Part shown: positions 9,301-16,249 of the stretch, piece after piece | Position numbering within the stretch: the first letter of the stretch is position 1 | Layout of the letters: every line of letters starts with the position of its first letter | Origin: Neptunomonas phycophila | Lineage (GTDB): Bacteria; Pseudomonadota; Gammaproteobacteria; Pseudomonadales; Balneatricaceae | DNA length: 64,000 nt | Direction of reading: 5' to 3' | Assembly (NCBI RefSeq): GCF_001922575.1 | Contig: NZ_MRCI01000001.1 | Span: forward strand, 930,001-994,000 | The notes under the pieces: generated by a model | Told to the model about the DNA's origin: nothing | Seen by the model: only the letters and a program-made list of their open reading frames with translations | The model's database searches: none | Translations under genes and position numbers: made by a program

Positions 9301-9560
9301 CCATCAGAGGTTGCTTGTGAAGACATGTACAACATATCTTCAACGCCATTGATCTCCTGTTCCAGTGGCGATGCGACGGTTTCAGCAATAACTTTGGGAT
9401 TTGCGCCTGGATAGTTGGCGGTAACGACAACCGTAGGCGGAACAACTTCTGGATATTCGGTGATGGGCAATTGCCACACAGAAATAGCACCACCGATGAA
9501 AAACAGCAGTGACAGCACGGCGGCAAATATCGGGCGCTTGATAAAAAACTGGGATAACAT
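6396..9560 (-). CDS. RND multidrug efflux pump inner-membrane subunit (AcrB/MexB, HAE1 family)
   Basis: This is a proton-driven drug exporter of 1054 residues, the normal family length. It begins MLSQFFIKRPIFAAVLSLLFFIGG and shows the proton-relay aspartates in GIVVDDAIVVVENVERN (TM4) and the lysine in GLATKNAILIVEFARE (TM10). Two large periplasmic porter loops lie at about 30-340 and 560-870. It sits between the fusion-protein and outer-membrane genes in the order MFP-RND-OMF, so the pump is self-contained. Drug specificity cannot be read from the sequence. Confidence 0.96.
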   Translation of the reverse strand: MLSQFFIKRPIFAAVLSLLFFIGGAISVWQLPITEYPEVVPPTVVVTANYPGANPKVIAETVASPLEQEINGVEDMLYMSSQATSDGRMTLTITFAIGTDVDLAQTQVQSRVERAKPRLPQEVQRLGVVTEKSSPDLTMVVHLTSPDNRYDMLYLSNYASLNVKDELARIEGVGAVRLFGAGEYSMRVWLDPNKVAALGLSPSEVVAAIREQNQQAAAGSLGSQPSGDADFQLLINVKGRLAKIEEFEDIIVNVGAQGQVTRLKDIARVELGSSTYALRSLLDNKEAVAIPIFQASGSNAIQISDDVRAKMAELSQTFPQGLSYDIVYDPTVFVRGSIEAVVKTLLEAIILVVIVVVLFLQTWRASIIPLVAVPVSLVGTFAFMHLLGFSLNALSLFGLVLAIGIVVDDAIVVVENVERNIEEGLTPIAATQKAMKEVTGPIVATTLVLAAVFIPTAFMSGLTGQFYKQFALTITISTFISAINSLTLSPALSALLLKGQHEKKDWLTRAMDTLFGAWLFKPFNLFFTKLSHGYGWMIKKVIRFGAVVALLYIGLVSLTGYQFNTTPTGYVPGQDKQYLIAFAQLPDAASLDRTDAVIKEMSRIALEHPGISHSVAFPGLSINGFTNSPNSGVVFTALTDFDERTDPSMSAQAIAGALNQKFAGIEDAFIAIFPPPPVMGLGTIGGFRLQIQDRANYGYNELYKVTMQVMQKAWATPELTGVFSSYQVNVPQLDLDIDRTKAKQQSVSLNELFETLQAYMGSVYVNDFNQFGRTYQVNVQADEQFRQTPEQINQLKVRNQNGEMIPLGSFINVTNTAGPDRVMHYNGFTTAELNGGPAPGFSSGEAQAAIEKILAETLPNGMTYEWTELTYQQILAGNAGMLIYPLVILLVFMVLAAQYESLSLPMAIILIIPMTLLSALTGVLIYGGDNNIFTQIGLVVLVGLATKNAILIVEFARELQDHGMNRLDAILEAGRLRLRPILMTSIAFIMGVVPMVYSSGAGSEMRQAMGVAVFSGMIGVTIFGLILTPLFYYALAKRDPKPVAAHNTDHKAGV

Positions 9561-9619
9561 AGTGGCTCCTTACTGAACCTTAAGCCTATTAAAAAAACGA
9601 TGTACTAATCGTTTAGTGC

Positions 9620-10867
9620 TCAACCGCGGTTGTCAGTGACGCTTGCTGCACTGCTAAGTGCCGCACTCGCTTTGTCCAGGGTTTGTTGTTCGGCGTGTAA
9701 GGCGGCGAGGGTTTCATCGCTAGCCATCGCAACTGGGTTAGGCTTGATTTGCATAGCTGGGCGCACGCGTTGCAAACCATTTACTACAATGACATCCTCA
9801 GGCGCTAATCCCTGAGTCACGATGCGTAAGCCGTTGATTGTTTCGCCTAGCGTAACAGGGCGGTATTCCAATGTGTTTTCGGTATTTACTACGAGAACAA
9901 ACTTGTTGTTTAAGTCTGTGCCGATTGCTTTGTTATCGATCAGAATACCTTCGTAGGTATCACTGCCAATGAGCTTTACGCGGGCAAATAAACCAGGAAT
10001 GAGGCTGTTATCTTGATTAGTAAAACGGGCACGGATACGAATAGTGCCCGTTTGTTGGTTAATGCGATTATCAACAAAGTCGATGTGTCCAATGTGTGGG
10101 TAGCCGGTATCGTTGGCCAGCCCCATATAGACAGGGTTATCAGCGTTTGTGTCACGAGCATCGACTCGCTTTCCTGCACTGGCTAAGCGGTCGTACTTTA
10201 AGTATGTTTGCTCATCTAAATCAAAATAAGCGTACATAGTATCGGTGGATACGACGCTGGTTAGCTCGCTTTGTCCTGCGTTAACAAAGTTGCCCTCTGT
10301 CACCATGGCATAGGACACTCGTCCATCAATTGGCGCCGTGACTTTAGTGTACTGTACGTCTAATTGAGCGCGGGTTAATGCTGCTTGCACTGAGGCGACT
10401 TGTGCGGCGGTTTGTTGTTGTTGCGCGCGTCTATTATCGACAGCTTCGTTAGAGATCGCACGTTGTTTACCTAATTTTTTAGCACGGTCATAATCGTGGC
10501 TCGCTAACTGGGCAGCTGCTTTTGCGTTGATTAAGTCGGCCTTTAATCGCTTAACTTCGGTATCAAAGGGTTGGGAGTCTATTAAAAATAGCACGTCGCC
10601 TTTTTTCACTAATGCGCCTTCTTGGAACAGTACTTTTTCGATGTATCCAGAGACACGAGGAACCAAGCTGACCGTTTGCGGAGCTTGTAAGCGACCTGTG
10701 AATTCATCCCACTCCGTAATACGCTCATGGATTACAGTTGCTACGGTTATTTCGGGAGGCGGTGGTGGCGCGCTGGGTGCCGTTGTTTCTGTTCCTCCGC
10801 ATGCGGCAAGCACCATGACGGCGATAGTGCCTAGGGTAAAGTTTCGAATCAATTTTGGCGTGCTCAT
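9620..10867 (-). CDS. RND efflux periplasmic adaptor (AcrA/MexA-type membrane fusion protein)
   Basis: This 415-residue lipoprotein has a lipobox LAAC with Cys23. After a proline-rich linker come the biotinyl-lipoyl half motifs (SGYIEKVLFQEGALVKKGDVLFLID), an alpha-helical hairpin at about 105-165, the beta-barrel and the membrane-proximal domain. It bridges the inner-membrane pump and outer-membrane channel. It is the first gene of the operon, 59 bp ahead of the pump gene, and its promoter region carries two candidate TetR operators. Confidence 0.95.
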   Translation of the reverse strand: MSTPKLIRNFTLGTIAVMVLAACGGTETTAPSAPPPPPEITVATVIHERITEWDEFTGRLQAPQTVSLVPRVSGYIEKVLFQEGALVKKGDVLFLIDSQPFDTEVKRLKADLINAKAAAQLASHDYDRAKKLGKQRAISNEAVDNRRAQQQQTAAQVASVQAALTRAQLDVQYTKVTAPIDGRVSYAMVTEGNFVNAGQSELTSVVSTDTMYAYFDLDEQTYLKYDRLASAGKRVDARDTNADNPVYMGLANDTGYPHIGHIDFVDNRINQQTGTIRIRARFTNQDNSLIPGLFARVKLIGSDTYEGILIDNKAIGTDLNNKFVLVVNTENTLEYRPVTLGETINGLRIVTQGLAPEDVIVVNGLQRVRPAMQIKPNPVAMASDETLAALHAEQQTLDKASAALSSAASVTDNRG

Positions 10868-10967
10868 GGTGTTGCTCTCCTGAGTCTTGCAATTTTACAA
10901 AGCGTTAAAACGGTTAACTAAGTGTCGCGGTAGCAGAAAAGCGTAGTTTTCTTGACGCGACGGCTAG

Positions 10968-10986
10968 TTTTGTACCGACTGGTAAG
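10968..10986. promoter_or_regulatory. Candidate TetR operator, promoter-proximal copy
   Basis: TTTTGTACCGACTGGTAAG contains the imperfect dyad TACC-N4-GGTA. It matches the copy at 11021-11039 at 16 of 19 positions. It overlaps the expected transcription start of the minus-strand promoter at 10988-11016, a position suited to repression of the efflux operon by the neighbouring TetR protein. Confidence 0.6.
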
Positions 10987-10987
10987 A

Positions 10988-11016
10988 ATATAATGTGCTT
11001 ATCCTACTTGGTGCAA
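10988..11016 (-). promoter_or_regulatory. Predicted sigma-70-like promoter of the RND efflux operon
   Basis: Read on the minus strand, TTGCAC (11016-11011) and TTATAT (10993-10988) are separated by 17 bp and point at the adaptor gene that starts at 10867. The implied leader is about 110 bases. The two candidate TetR operators flank this promoter exactly. Confidence 0.55.
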
Positions 11017-11020
11017 TTAA

Positions 11021-11039
11021 TTTTGTACTGATTGGTATG
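11021..11039. promoter_or_regulatory. Candidate TetR operator, upstream copy
   Basis: TTTTGTACTGATTGGTATG is the second copy, starting 53 bp from the first (about five helical turns), just upstream of the predicted -35 box. The same face of the helix would be presented by both sites. Confidence 0.55.
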
Positions 11040-11381
11040 TTATTTTTCGAACAGTCTATGTCGTGATTGCAACGAAGTAAGTAACTGTATGATTAATAGA
11101 TTATTTTTGAAGTTTATAAGCAGAGCTACACAGCTCGTTGACTGAACTCTCTGTGTATTGGGAAGACTAACAGTTAGGAATGTCAGATCATGTCAGTAGA
11201 TGCTTAGCTTGTAGAAACAGTGTATGTCTTAGCGCAGAGGGATTGAATGCCAAAAGCTGACCAATCCTTGCCTAATCCTGTATTGCTGATATGACCAGCG
11301 AGGCATTCGTTCTTAATCCGATATATTAGTAGAGTAGGTTTGGCTTGCGATACAATAAGAAATCGTCACTAGGAGAAAGTT
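11040..11381. other. Gene-free region upstream of the tetR gene
   Basis: About 340 bases hold no convincing coding frame. Apart from the operator/promoter cluster at 10968-11039 to its left, I see only an AGGAG Shine-Dalgarno at 11371-11375 for the TetR gene and a possible -10 TACAAT at 11351-11356 without a clear -35 box. Confidence 0.4.
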
Positions 11382-12008
11382 ATGTCGGAATCACGTTGTG
11401 CAGCTTCGGTCGGTAGACCGCGTGCTTTTGATAAAGAAGTCGCTCTTGAAAAGGCCTTAGAAGTTTTTTGGCGTAAAGGTTATGACGGAACTTCGTTGGC
11501 TGATCTAACGGAAGCCATGGGCATAAATAAACCGAGTATGTATTCCACCTTTGGCAATAAAGATCAGCTATTTTTACAGGCGATAGAATTATACGAGAAT
11601 CGCCCCTGTGCTTTTTTTGAGCCAGCTCTTGAAGAGCCGACAGCTCACGAGTTTGTTAAAAAAATGTTATACGGCGCGGCCGCAAGCTTTGCTGATAGTA
11701 GTCATCCACAAGGGTGTGTCATTGTTCAAGGGGCGCTGTCTTGTAGCGAAACAGCCAGTGCTGTCAAAGAAGCCCTTTTAGAACGCAGAAGAGAAGGCGA
11801 GCAGCGAGTATGTGAGCGGTTGCAACGAGCTCAGGAAGAGGGCGATATTCCTGCTACAACTAATGTTCCCGCATTAGCGCGTTATTTAGGCACGATCATA
11901 CAGGGCATGGCGATTCAGGCTAATAATGGAGCAACACCTCAAGAGTTAAGCGAGGTTGCCGATCTCGCCATGTCGGCGATGCCTCCTATCACGCCCTCAG
12001 CTAATTGA
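11382..12008 (+). CDS. TetR-family transcriptional regulator, probable repressor of the adjacent RND operon
   Basis: This 208-residue protein has a classic TetR HTH at about residues 15-62 (EKALEVFWRKGYDGTSLADLTEAMGINKPSMYSTFGNKDQLF) and a C-terminal ligand domain beginning FVKKMLYGAAASF, with the segment HPQGCVIVQGALSC typical of one AcrR subgroup. It is transcribed away from the efflux operon. Two similar dyads in the shared 514-bp gap make it the likely local repressor. The inducer is unknown. Confidence 0.9.
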   Translation: MSESRCAASVGRPRAFDKEVALEKALEVFWRKGYDGTSLADLTEAMGINKPSMYSTFGNKDQLFLQAIELYENRPCAFFEPALEEPTAHEFVKKMLYGAAASFADSSHPQGCVIVQGALSCSETASAVKEALLERRREGEQRVCERLQRAQEEGDIPATTNVPALARYLGTIIQGMAIQANNGATPQELSEVADLAMSAMPPITPSAN

Positions 12009-12191
12009 GCCAAATAGTTAGGGTGTGAGTACTTTACCATACCTAAAAATAGGGCTAATCAGTTGATAAGCCAATTATGCGTCTGCCTTAAACTCCAGCA
12101 TGATTGCCTAATCCTCCATGTTTCCCTCGATTAATTAGTCAGCGACGCGTCTCGCTGGCTATACTGGAGTGAGATTAAACGCGGGGGCATC

Positions 12192-13124
12192 ATGTACACA
12201 GAAGATCCATCTCACCTCTATTCTGAGGCCCAACGTATCGAGATACTTCGTCAGCAGATGGTTGCCCAGCTCAAAATCAAACTGCCTGCTACTCATACAG
12301 AAGAAAATGACGCGCTTGGCGTGCGTATCTTTCGATCTGATGGGCCTACGGCAAAAACTCCCGGTGTTTATGAGCCGATAGTGTGTTTTTTGCTGCAAGG
12401 TGAAAAGCAGATTAGCGTAGGCTCCCAAATGATTCGCTATCAGCCGATGCAGTATTTGTTGGTACCGGTCACCTTGCCGGCTAGCGGGCGTGTGATTAAG
12501 GCCTCCTCGGATCAGCCTTATTTAGGCATGGCTTTTAATATAGATATTAAGACACTCTCTGATTTAGTGATTGAACTTGGGGATAAGCTGCCCGTGGGGG
12601 CTGACCAAGCACGCGGTATCAATATAGGAGACATGGACTATTCGATGGTGTCTGCTTTTTATCGTTTGCTCAGTTTAATGGATGAGCCCAAAGACATTCC
12701 AATCATGTTGCCATTACTCAAACGAGAAATTTTATACCGCTTGCTAATGAGTGAGGTGGGCAGCCAATTGCGTGATTTTGCTTTGCTAGATAGCCAAACT
12801 CACCGCATTGTCAAAGTGATTGATCAATTGCGTCAGCGTTTCAATGAGCCGCTCCGCATTAAAGAGTTAGCGGAGCTGGTGCATATGAGCGAGTCTGCTT
12901 TATATCAGGGCTTTAAAGCGGTGACGTCCATGACCCCTTTGCAGTTTCAAAAACAACTGCGGCTTAACGAGGCGCGGCGGATTATGCTCTACGATGGAAT
13001 AGAGGCATCCACGGCAAGTTACAAAGTCGGCTACGAAAGCCCATCTCAGTTTAGCCGCGAATATAGTCGTTTATTTGGAGCGCCGCCGAAAACAGATATT
13101 TCACGCTTTCGGCAGTCGTTATAA
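12192..13124 (+). CDS. AraC-family transcriptional regulator
   Basis: This 310-residue protein has an AraC-type N-terminal cupin-like domain (YEPIVCFLLQGEKQISVGSQMIRYQPMQYLLVPVTLP, about 60-100) and a C-terminal double HTH (FNEPLRIKELAELVHMSESALYQGFKAVTSMTPLQFQKQLRLNEARRIM, then ASYKVGYESPSQFSREYSRLFGAPP). It has an unusual number of tandem neighbours that could be targets, but none is divergent from it, so its target is not evident. It converges on the HAD phosphatase gene, with 21 bp between the two stops. Confidence 0.9.
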   Translation: MYTEDPSHLYSEAQRIEILRQQMVAQLKIKLPATHTEENDALGVRIFRSDGPTAKTPGVYEPIVCFLLQGEKQISVGSQMIRYQPMQYLLVPVTLPASGRVIKASSDQPYLGMAFNIDIKTLSDLVIELGDKLPVGADQARGINIGDMDYSMVSAFYRLLSLMDEPKDIPIMLPLLKREILYRLLMSEVGSQLRDFALLDSQTHRIVKVIDQLRQRFNEPLRIKELAELVHMSESALYQGFKAVTSMTPLQFQKQLRLNEARRIMLYDGIEASTASYKVGYESPSQFSREYSRLFGAPPKTDISRFRQSL

Positions 13125-13145
13125 GGGGGCTTTGGTCAGGTTTTA

Positions 13146-13598
13146 TTAAAAATCACCGGGAGCGCATTGCAGGCAGGTAAGGCCCATGGCGCGCCAGTGA
13201 TCAACAACAGCGGTTCTGTCATCTAATACGAGCCAAGGTTGGTAACCATCATTGTGCATGGCTTTGAGCAGTTGATCCTTGACGACTTCGTCAGCTAAAT
13301 GATCTGTGTTATTGGGACGTAAGTAGACTGCATCAAAAGGGACATCCTGTTGCTTTAGCCATTCTACCGTTGCTTCGCGATGTGAGTCTGGTCGGCCACT
13401 ACAGATGACAATGTGCTGGCCTTGTGCTTTAAGCAGTTTGACAAGCTTAAGTACATTGGTGATGGCTGGTGCGTTGCGCATGTGCTTAAAGAAAGGATCC
13501 CAATCTTTTTCTACTCCCAGAACCCACTGGTGTACTTCACTGGGGTTAAACTCGGCAAGAGTACCATCGACATCCACGATGACAGCTTCATGAATCAT
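13146..13598 (-). CDS. HAD-superfamily phosphatase, PNKP-like
   Basis: This 150-residue HAD hydrolase starts MIHEAVIVDVDGTLAEF, so motif I (DVDGT) is at about residues 9-13. Motif II is ICSGRPDSHR, and motif III/IV comprise the KDQLLK lysine and PWLVLDDRTAVVDHWR. The compact form with SGRPD and LDDR resembles the 3'-phosphatase half of T4 polynucleotide kinase; the substrate here is unknown. I chose ATG 13598 because AAGGAG lies ahead of it; a longer in-frame start at 13631 would overlap the upstream gene. It is the last gene of the ABC-importer/hydrolase operon. Confidence 0.82.
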   Translation of the reverse strand: MIHEAVIVDVDGTLAEFNPSEVHQWVLGVEKDWDPFFKHMRNAPAITNVLKLVKLLKAQGQHIVICSGRPDSHREATVEWLKQQDVPFDAVYLRPNNTDHLADEVVKDQLLKAMHNDGYQPWLVLDDRTAVVDHWRAMGLTCLQCAPGDF

Positions 13599-13609
13599 TA
13601 AATAGCTCC

Positions 13610-14143
13610 TTAATAGGGCGTAATTAGCCAATCATTATCTTGGCTAGGGGTGAAAAGTGTAGGTTCGGCATTATTGATACGAGGGCCATACGGGCTACCC
13701 AATATGACATTATTTAGCACGCGATTGACTCCAGAGTGCGCGATAATTAAGGGCGTATCATAGTGTGTCAGCAACTGATTAATGGCATCAATAACCCTTG
13801 CTTGAAAGTCTGCCCAAGGCTCTCCATTGGGCGGTGTGACTTCATAAGGTGTTTGCTGTGCAATGGGCTGCTGCTCTAAATCTCCCCAATTTCTCTCATT
13901 GAGCCCCAGCAATACAATGGGCTCATATTGGGGCACGGCATGAAGCGCTGTTATTCGTGTGCGTTGCAGCCCACTAATCGCAACTACGCTCCACGTTTTG
14001 TCTAAACGAGCTTGCGCTGCTTTTGCTTGTTCAATGCCGCGTTCACTAAGAGGACTATCGGTAATACCTCCCATTAACCCGGCGGCGTTCAGCGGTGTTT
14101 CGCCGTGACGCATGAACACAAAAGGGCGGCGTATTATGGTCAT
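13610..14143 (-). CDS. Histidine phosphatase (phosphoglycerate-mutase-like family)
   Basis: The RHG motif VFMRHGETPLN near residue 8 supplies the phospho-accepting histidine, and the second histidine is in PLIIAHSGVNRVLNN. SERGIEQAKAAQARL and GLNERNWGDLEQQ are also family segments. It is about 177 residues, normal for small phosphatases such as CobC/GpmB types. The start ATG 14143 overlaps the stop of the MBL gene as ATGA, so the two are translationally coupled. Dephosphorylation of a small phosphorylated metabolite is expected; the substrate is not known. Confidence 0.88.
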   Translation of the reverse strand: MTIIRRPFVFMRHGETPLNAAGLMGGITDSPLSERGIEQAKAAQARLDKTWSVVAISGLQRTRITALHAVPQYEPIVLLGLNERNWGDLEQQPIAQQTPYEVTPPNGEPWADFQARVIDAINQLLTHYDTPLIIAHSGVNRVLNNVILGSPYGPRINNAEPTLFTPSQDNDWLITPY

Positions 14144-15207
14144 GCGCAAATCCTTAGGTGTGTTTGTGTGATTAAGCTTGGCCCAATGCACGAGGCCCAC
14201 TCTTGAATGTTATTAATGGGATGAAATAGTGGTAAGCATTGTGTGCATTGCAAGTGATCGACCATCCATTTCAAGTCTTGCTTTCTGGGGTGTACATTCC
14301 AGCGAAGTGAGTGAGCTTTACCTGCGCTAACGTCAAGCTTGGCTTTGCGGGGTAAGTATCCGGTGTAGATAACGGTTCTGTCTGGCTCTTCTGTTAGTAG
14401 GCGAGCTACTTCACCCCCTAAACCGTCAGGGTCACCACTGATGATAATATGGGCGTTAGGTTGGTATGAGGAGTGCGGCATAGCCTGCAAACTTGCTAAC
14501 ACTTCAGCTTTAAGACAACCATGAGGCAAAGCCAGCGCTTGTTCGGGAGTGAGGCAATCGGGCCCTAAACTCCAGTCATCTCGTCCTTGTTCCCACAACC
14601 AATTTGCTATTTCTAAGGCGCGCCCGGTAGGTGGTACGGGAAGTAAAACGGGTTCAGGCCTTTCGAGCAAACTCAGTAAAGCGTCTTTAGTGTGGGCTAA
14701 TGGTTCGTCATATAAACCGTATGAGGCATCAATCAGTGCGAGTGCGGCTGGTGGCGGCGGGTCAAATGCGAATAAGCTAGACTCGAGAGAATAATCACCA
14801 CTGTAGAAAATACCACCACCTATATCGGCATGTATCCAGATCCCCCCCAAAGAATGTCCTGCTTGCCCAACAGTAAATGGTATGCCCTCAATAGTGACAT
14901 CCCCCTTGATAGGCAGTGTGTGCAAGGATAAATGGTTGGGCAATAAGGCTAAGACCGGGGCAGTCGCATACACGGGGACGGGATAATCTAGTTGCTCTAA
15001 TCCGCGGGCATGATCAACGTGGTCATGGCTTATTATGATTGCGTCTAGTCCTTGCGGGAACGTCCAGCCCATTTCGTCACCAGATTGCAGGCCGCCACCT
15101 GCATCTAGCAAAATACGCTTTGATCCATACTCCAGTAAGATGGCTGCCGGTGCTTTTTTACCGTACCCACTCAACACTGATACTGTGGCGTGGGTGATAT
15201 TAGGCAT
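14140..15207 (-). CDS. MBL-fold metallo-hydrolase with beta-CASP-like C-terminal half
   Basis: The N-terminal half carries metal-site motifs: LLDAGGG, SHDHVDH (His61, His63, Asp65, His66), AGHSLGG (His118) and FYSGDYS (Asp138). The C-terminal half (TVIYTGYLPRKAKLD, then WNVHPRKQDLKWMVDHLQCTQCLPLFHP) resembles the closing region of beta-CASP proteins such as RNase J/CPSF73, which act on nucleic acids, but the match is distant. ATG 15207 overlaps the ATPase gene end by 8 bp; a longer in-frame start at 15258 is less likely. It is about 355 residues. In this operon it probably hydrolyses the imported compound or a derivative. Confidence 0.8.
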   Translation of the reverse strand: MPNITHATVSVLSGYGKKAPAAILLEYGSKRILLDAGGGLQSGDEMGWTFPQGLDAIIISHDHVDHARGLEQLDYPVPVYATAPVLALLPNHLSLHTLPIKGDVTIEGIPFTVGQAGHSLGGIWIHADIGGGIFYSGDYSLESSLFAFDPPPPAALALIDASYGLYDEPLAHTKDALLSLLERPEPVLLPVPPTGRALEIANWLWEQGRDDWSLGPDCLTPEQALALPHGCLKAEVLASLQAMPHSSYQPNAHIIISGDPDGLGGEVARLLTEEPDRTVIYTGYLPRKAKLDVSAGKAHSLRWNVHPRKQDLKWMVDHLQCTQCLPLFHPINNIQEWASCIGPSLITQTHLRICA

Positions 15208-16249
15208 GATCGGGCTCCAGTGACCATCCCTCTTGAACGGTAGCGAAAAGCGTTTCACCCACGGCTAGCGGCGTATCATGGTAGGCAAGGAGCGTTTGGC
15301 CGCTGGGTAAAGAGAGCTCTACGTCAAAATGGCCGCCGCGATAAATGCATTGAGTTACCTTAGCTGAGATCCCCAGACTCGGATGCAGACAAACCGACTG
15401 CGGGCGAATGAGCACATCTACGCCTTGCGACGGGGTGTGCGGAAGAACCAACTGCTGGTGGATCAGTGATTGCTCAACTTTTCTTCCTGGTTGTACCTCG
15501 CCGCTAGGTTGCATTCTAATGACAGAACCACGTCCAATAAAATCGGCCAGCCATGCTGTTCTGGGTTGCTGATAAAGAGATTGCGGCGATGCCCACTGGA
15601 TAAGTTGCCCATTTTTTAGCACCGCTATTTGATCAGCGAGCGACATAGCCTCCGATTGATCATGCGTTACGTAGACCATGGTAGCCCCAGTACGCTTATG
15701 AAAAGTACGAAATGTTTCTTCCATGGTGGCGCGTAAGTGACGATCCAAGTTTGCCAAAGGTTCATCCAGCAAGATGACTTCTGGCTCGGTCACTAAGCTA
15801 CGTGCCAAAGCTACTCGTTGGCGTTGCCCTCCACTCAGTTCGGCGGGGGATCTATCCGCATAGGGTTCAAGTTGCACTATTGCTAACGCTTCTTGAATAC
15901 GTTTTTGCTTAGTCGCTCGGTCTACTCGTTTAATAGTCAGCGGGTAGGCGATGTTTTCCATAACGCTCATGTGTGGCCAAAGCGCGTAGGATTGGAAAAC
16001 CATCCCAAAATCGCGACTTTCTGGCGCTACATGCGTTGTTGCATTGGATAAGCAGCGGTCTCCATGAAATATGCTGCCGCTGCTCACCTTCTCGAAGCCA
16101 GCTAGCATGCGCAGTGTGGTGGATTTACCGCAACCGCTTGGGCCTAAAAGTGCAACAAAAGCCCCAGGCTCAATCGATAAATTTAAATCTGAAACTGCGT
16201 TTTGACCATTAAATGATTTGTTGATTTGATTAAGTGTTAGCAGTGCCAA
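15200..16249 (-). CDS. ABC transporter ATP-binding protein (FbpC/PotA-like) with C-terminal TOBE region
   Basis: This is the ATPase of the importer. Walker A GPSGCGKST is at about residues 36-44, the signature LSGGQRQRVALARSL near 138, and Walker B EVILLDEPLANLDRH follows, with the switch histidine in VYVTHDQSEAM. Residues from about 240 form a TOBE-type regulatory domain (DVLIRPQSVCLHP). It overlaps the permease by 13 bp and the MBL gene by 8 bp. The 349-residue length fits the iron/spermidine/sugar-phosphate importer class. Confidence 0.94.
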   Translation of the reverse strand: MALLTLNQINKSFNGQNAVSDLNLSIEPGAFVALLGPSGCGKSTTLRMLAGFEKVSSGSIFHGDRCLSNATTHVAPESRDFGMVFQSYALWPHMSVMENIAYPLTIKRVDRATKQKRIQEALAIVQLEPYADRSPAELSGGQRQRVALARSLVTEPEVILLDEPLANLDRHLRATMEETFRTFHKRTGATMVYVTHDQSEAMSLADQIAVLKNGQLIQWASPQSLYQQPRTAWLADFIGRGSVIRMQPSGEVQPGRKVEQSLIHQQLVLPHTPSQGVDVLIRPQSVCLHPSLGISAKVTQCIYRGGHFDVELSLPSGQTLLAYHDTPLAVGETLFATVQEGWSLEPDHA

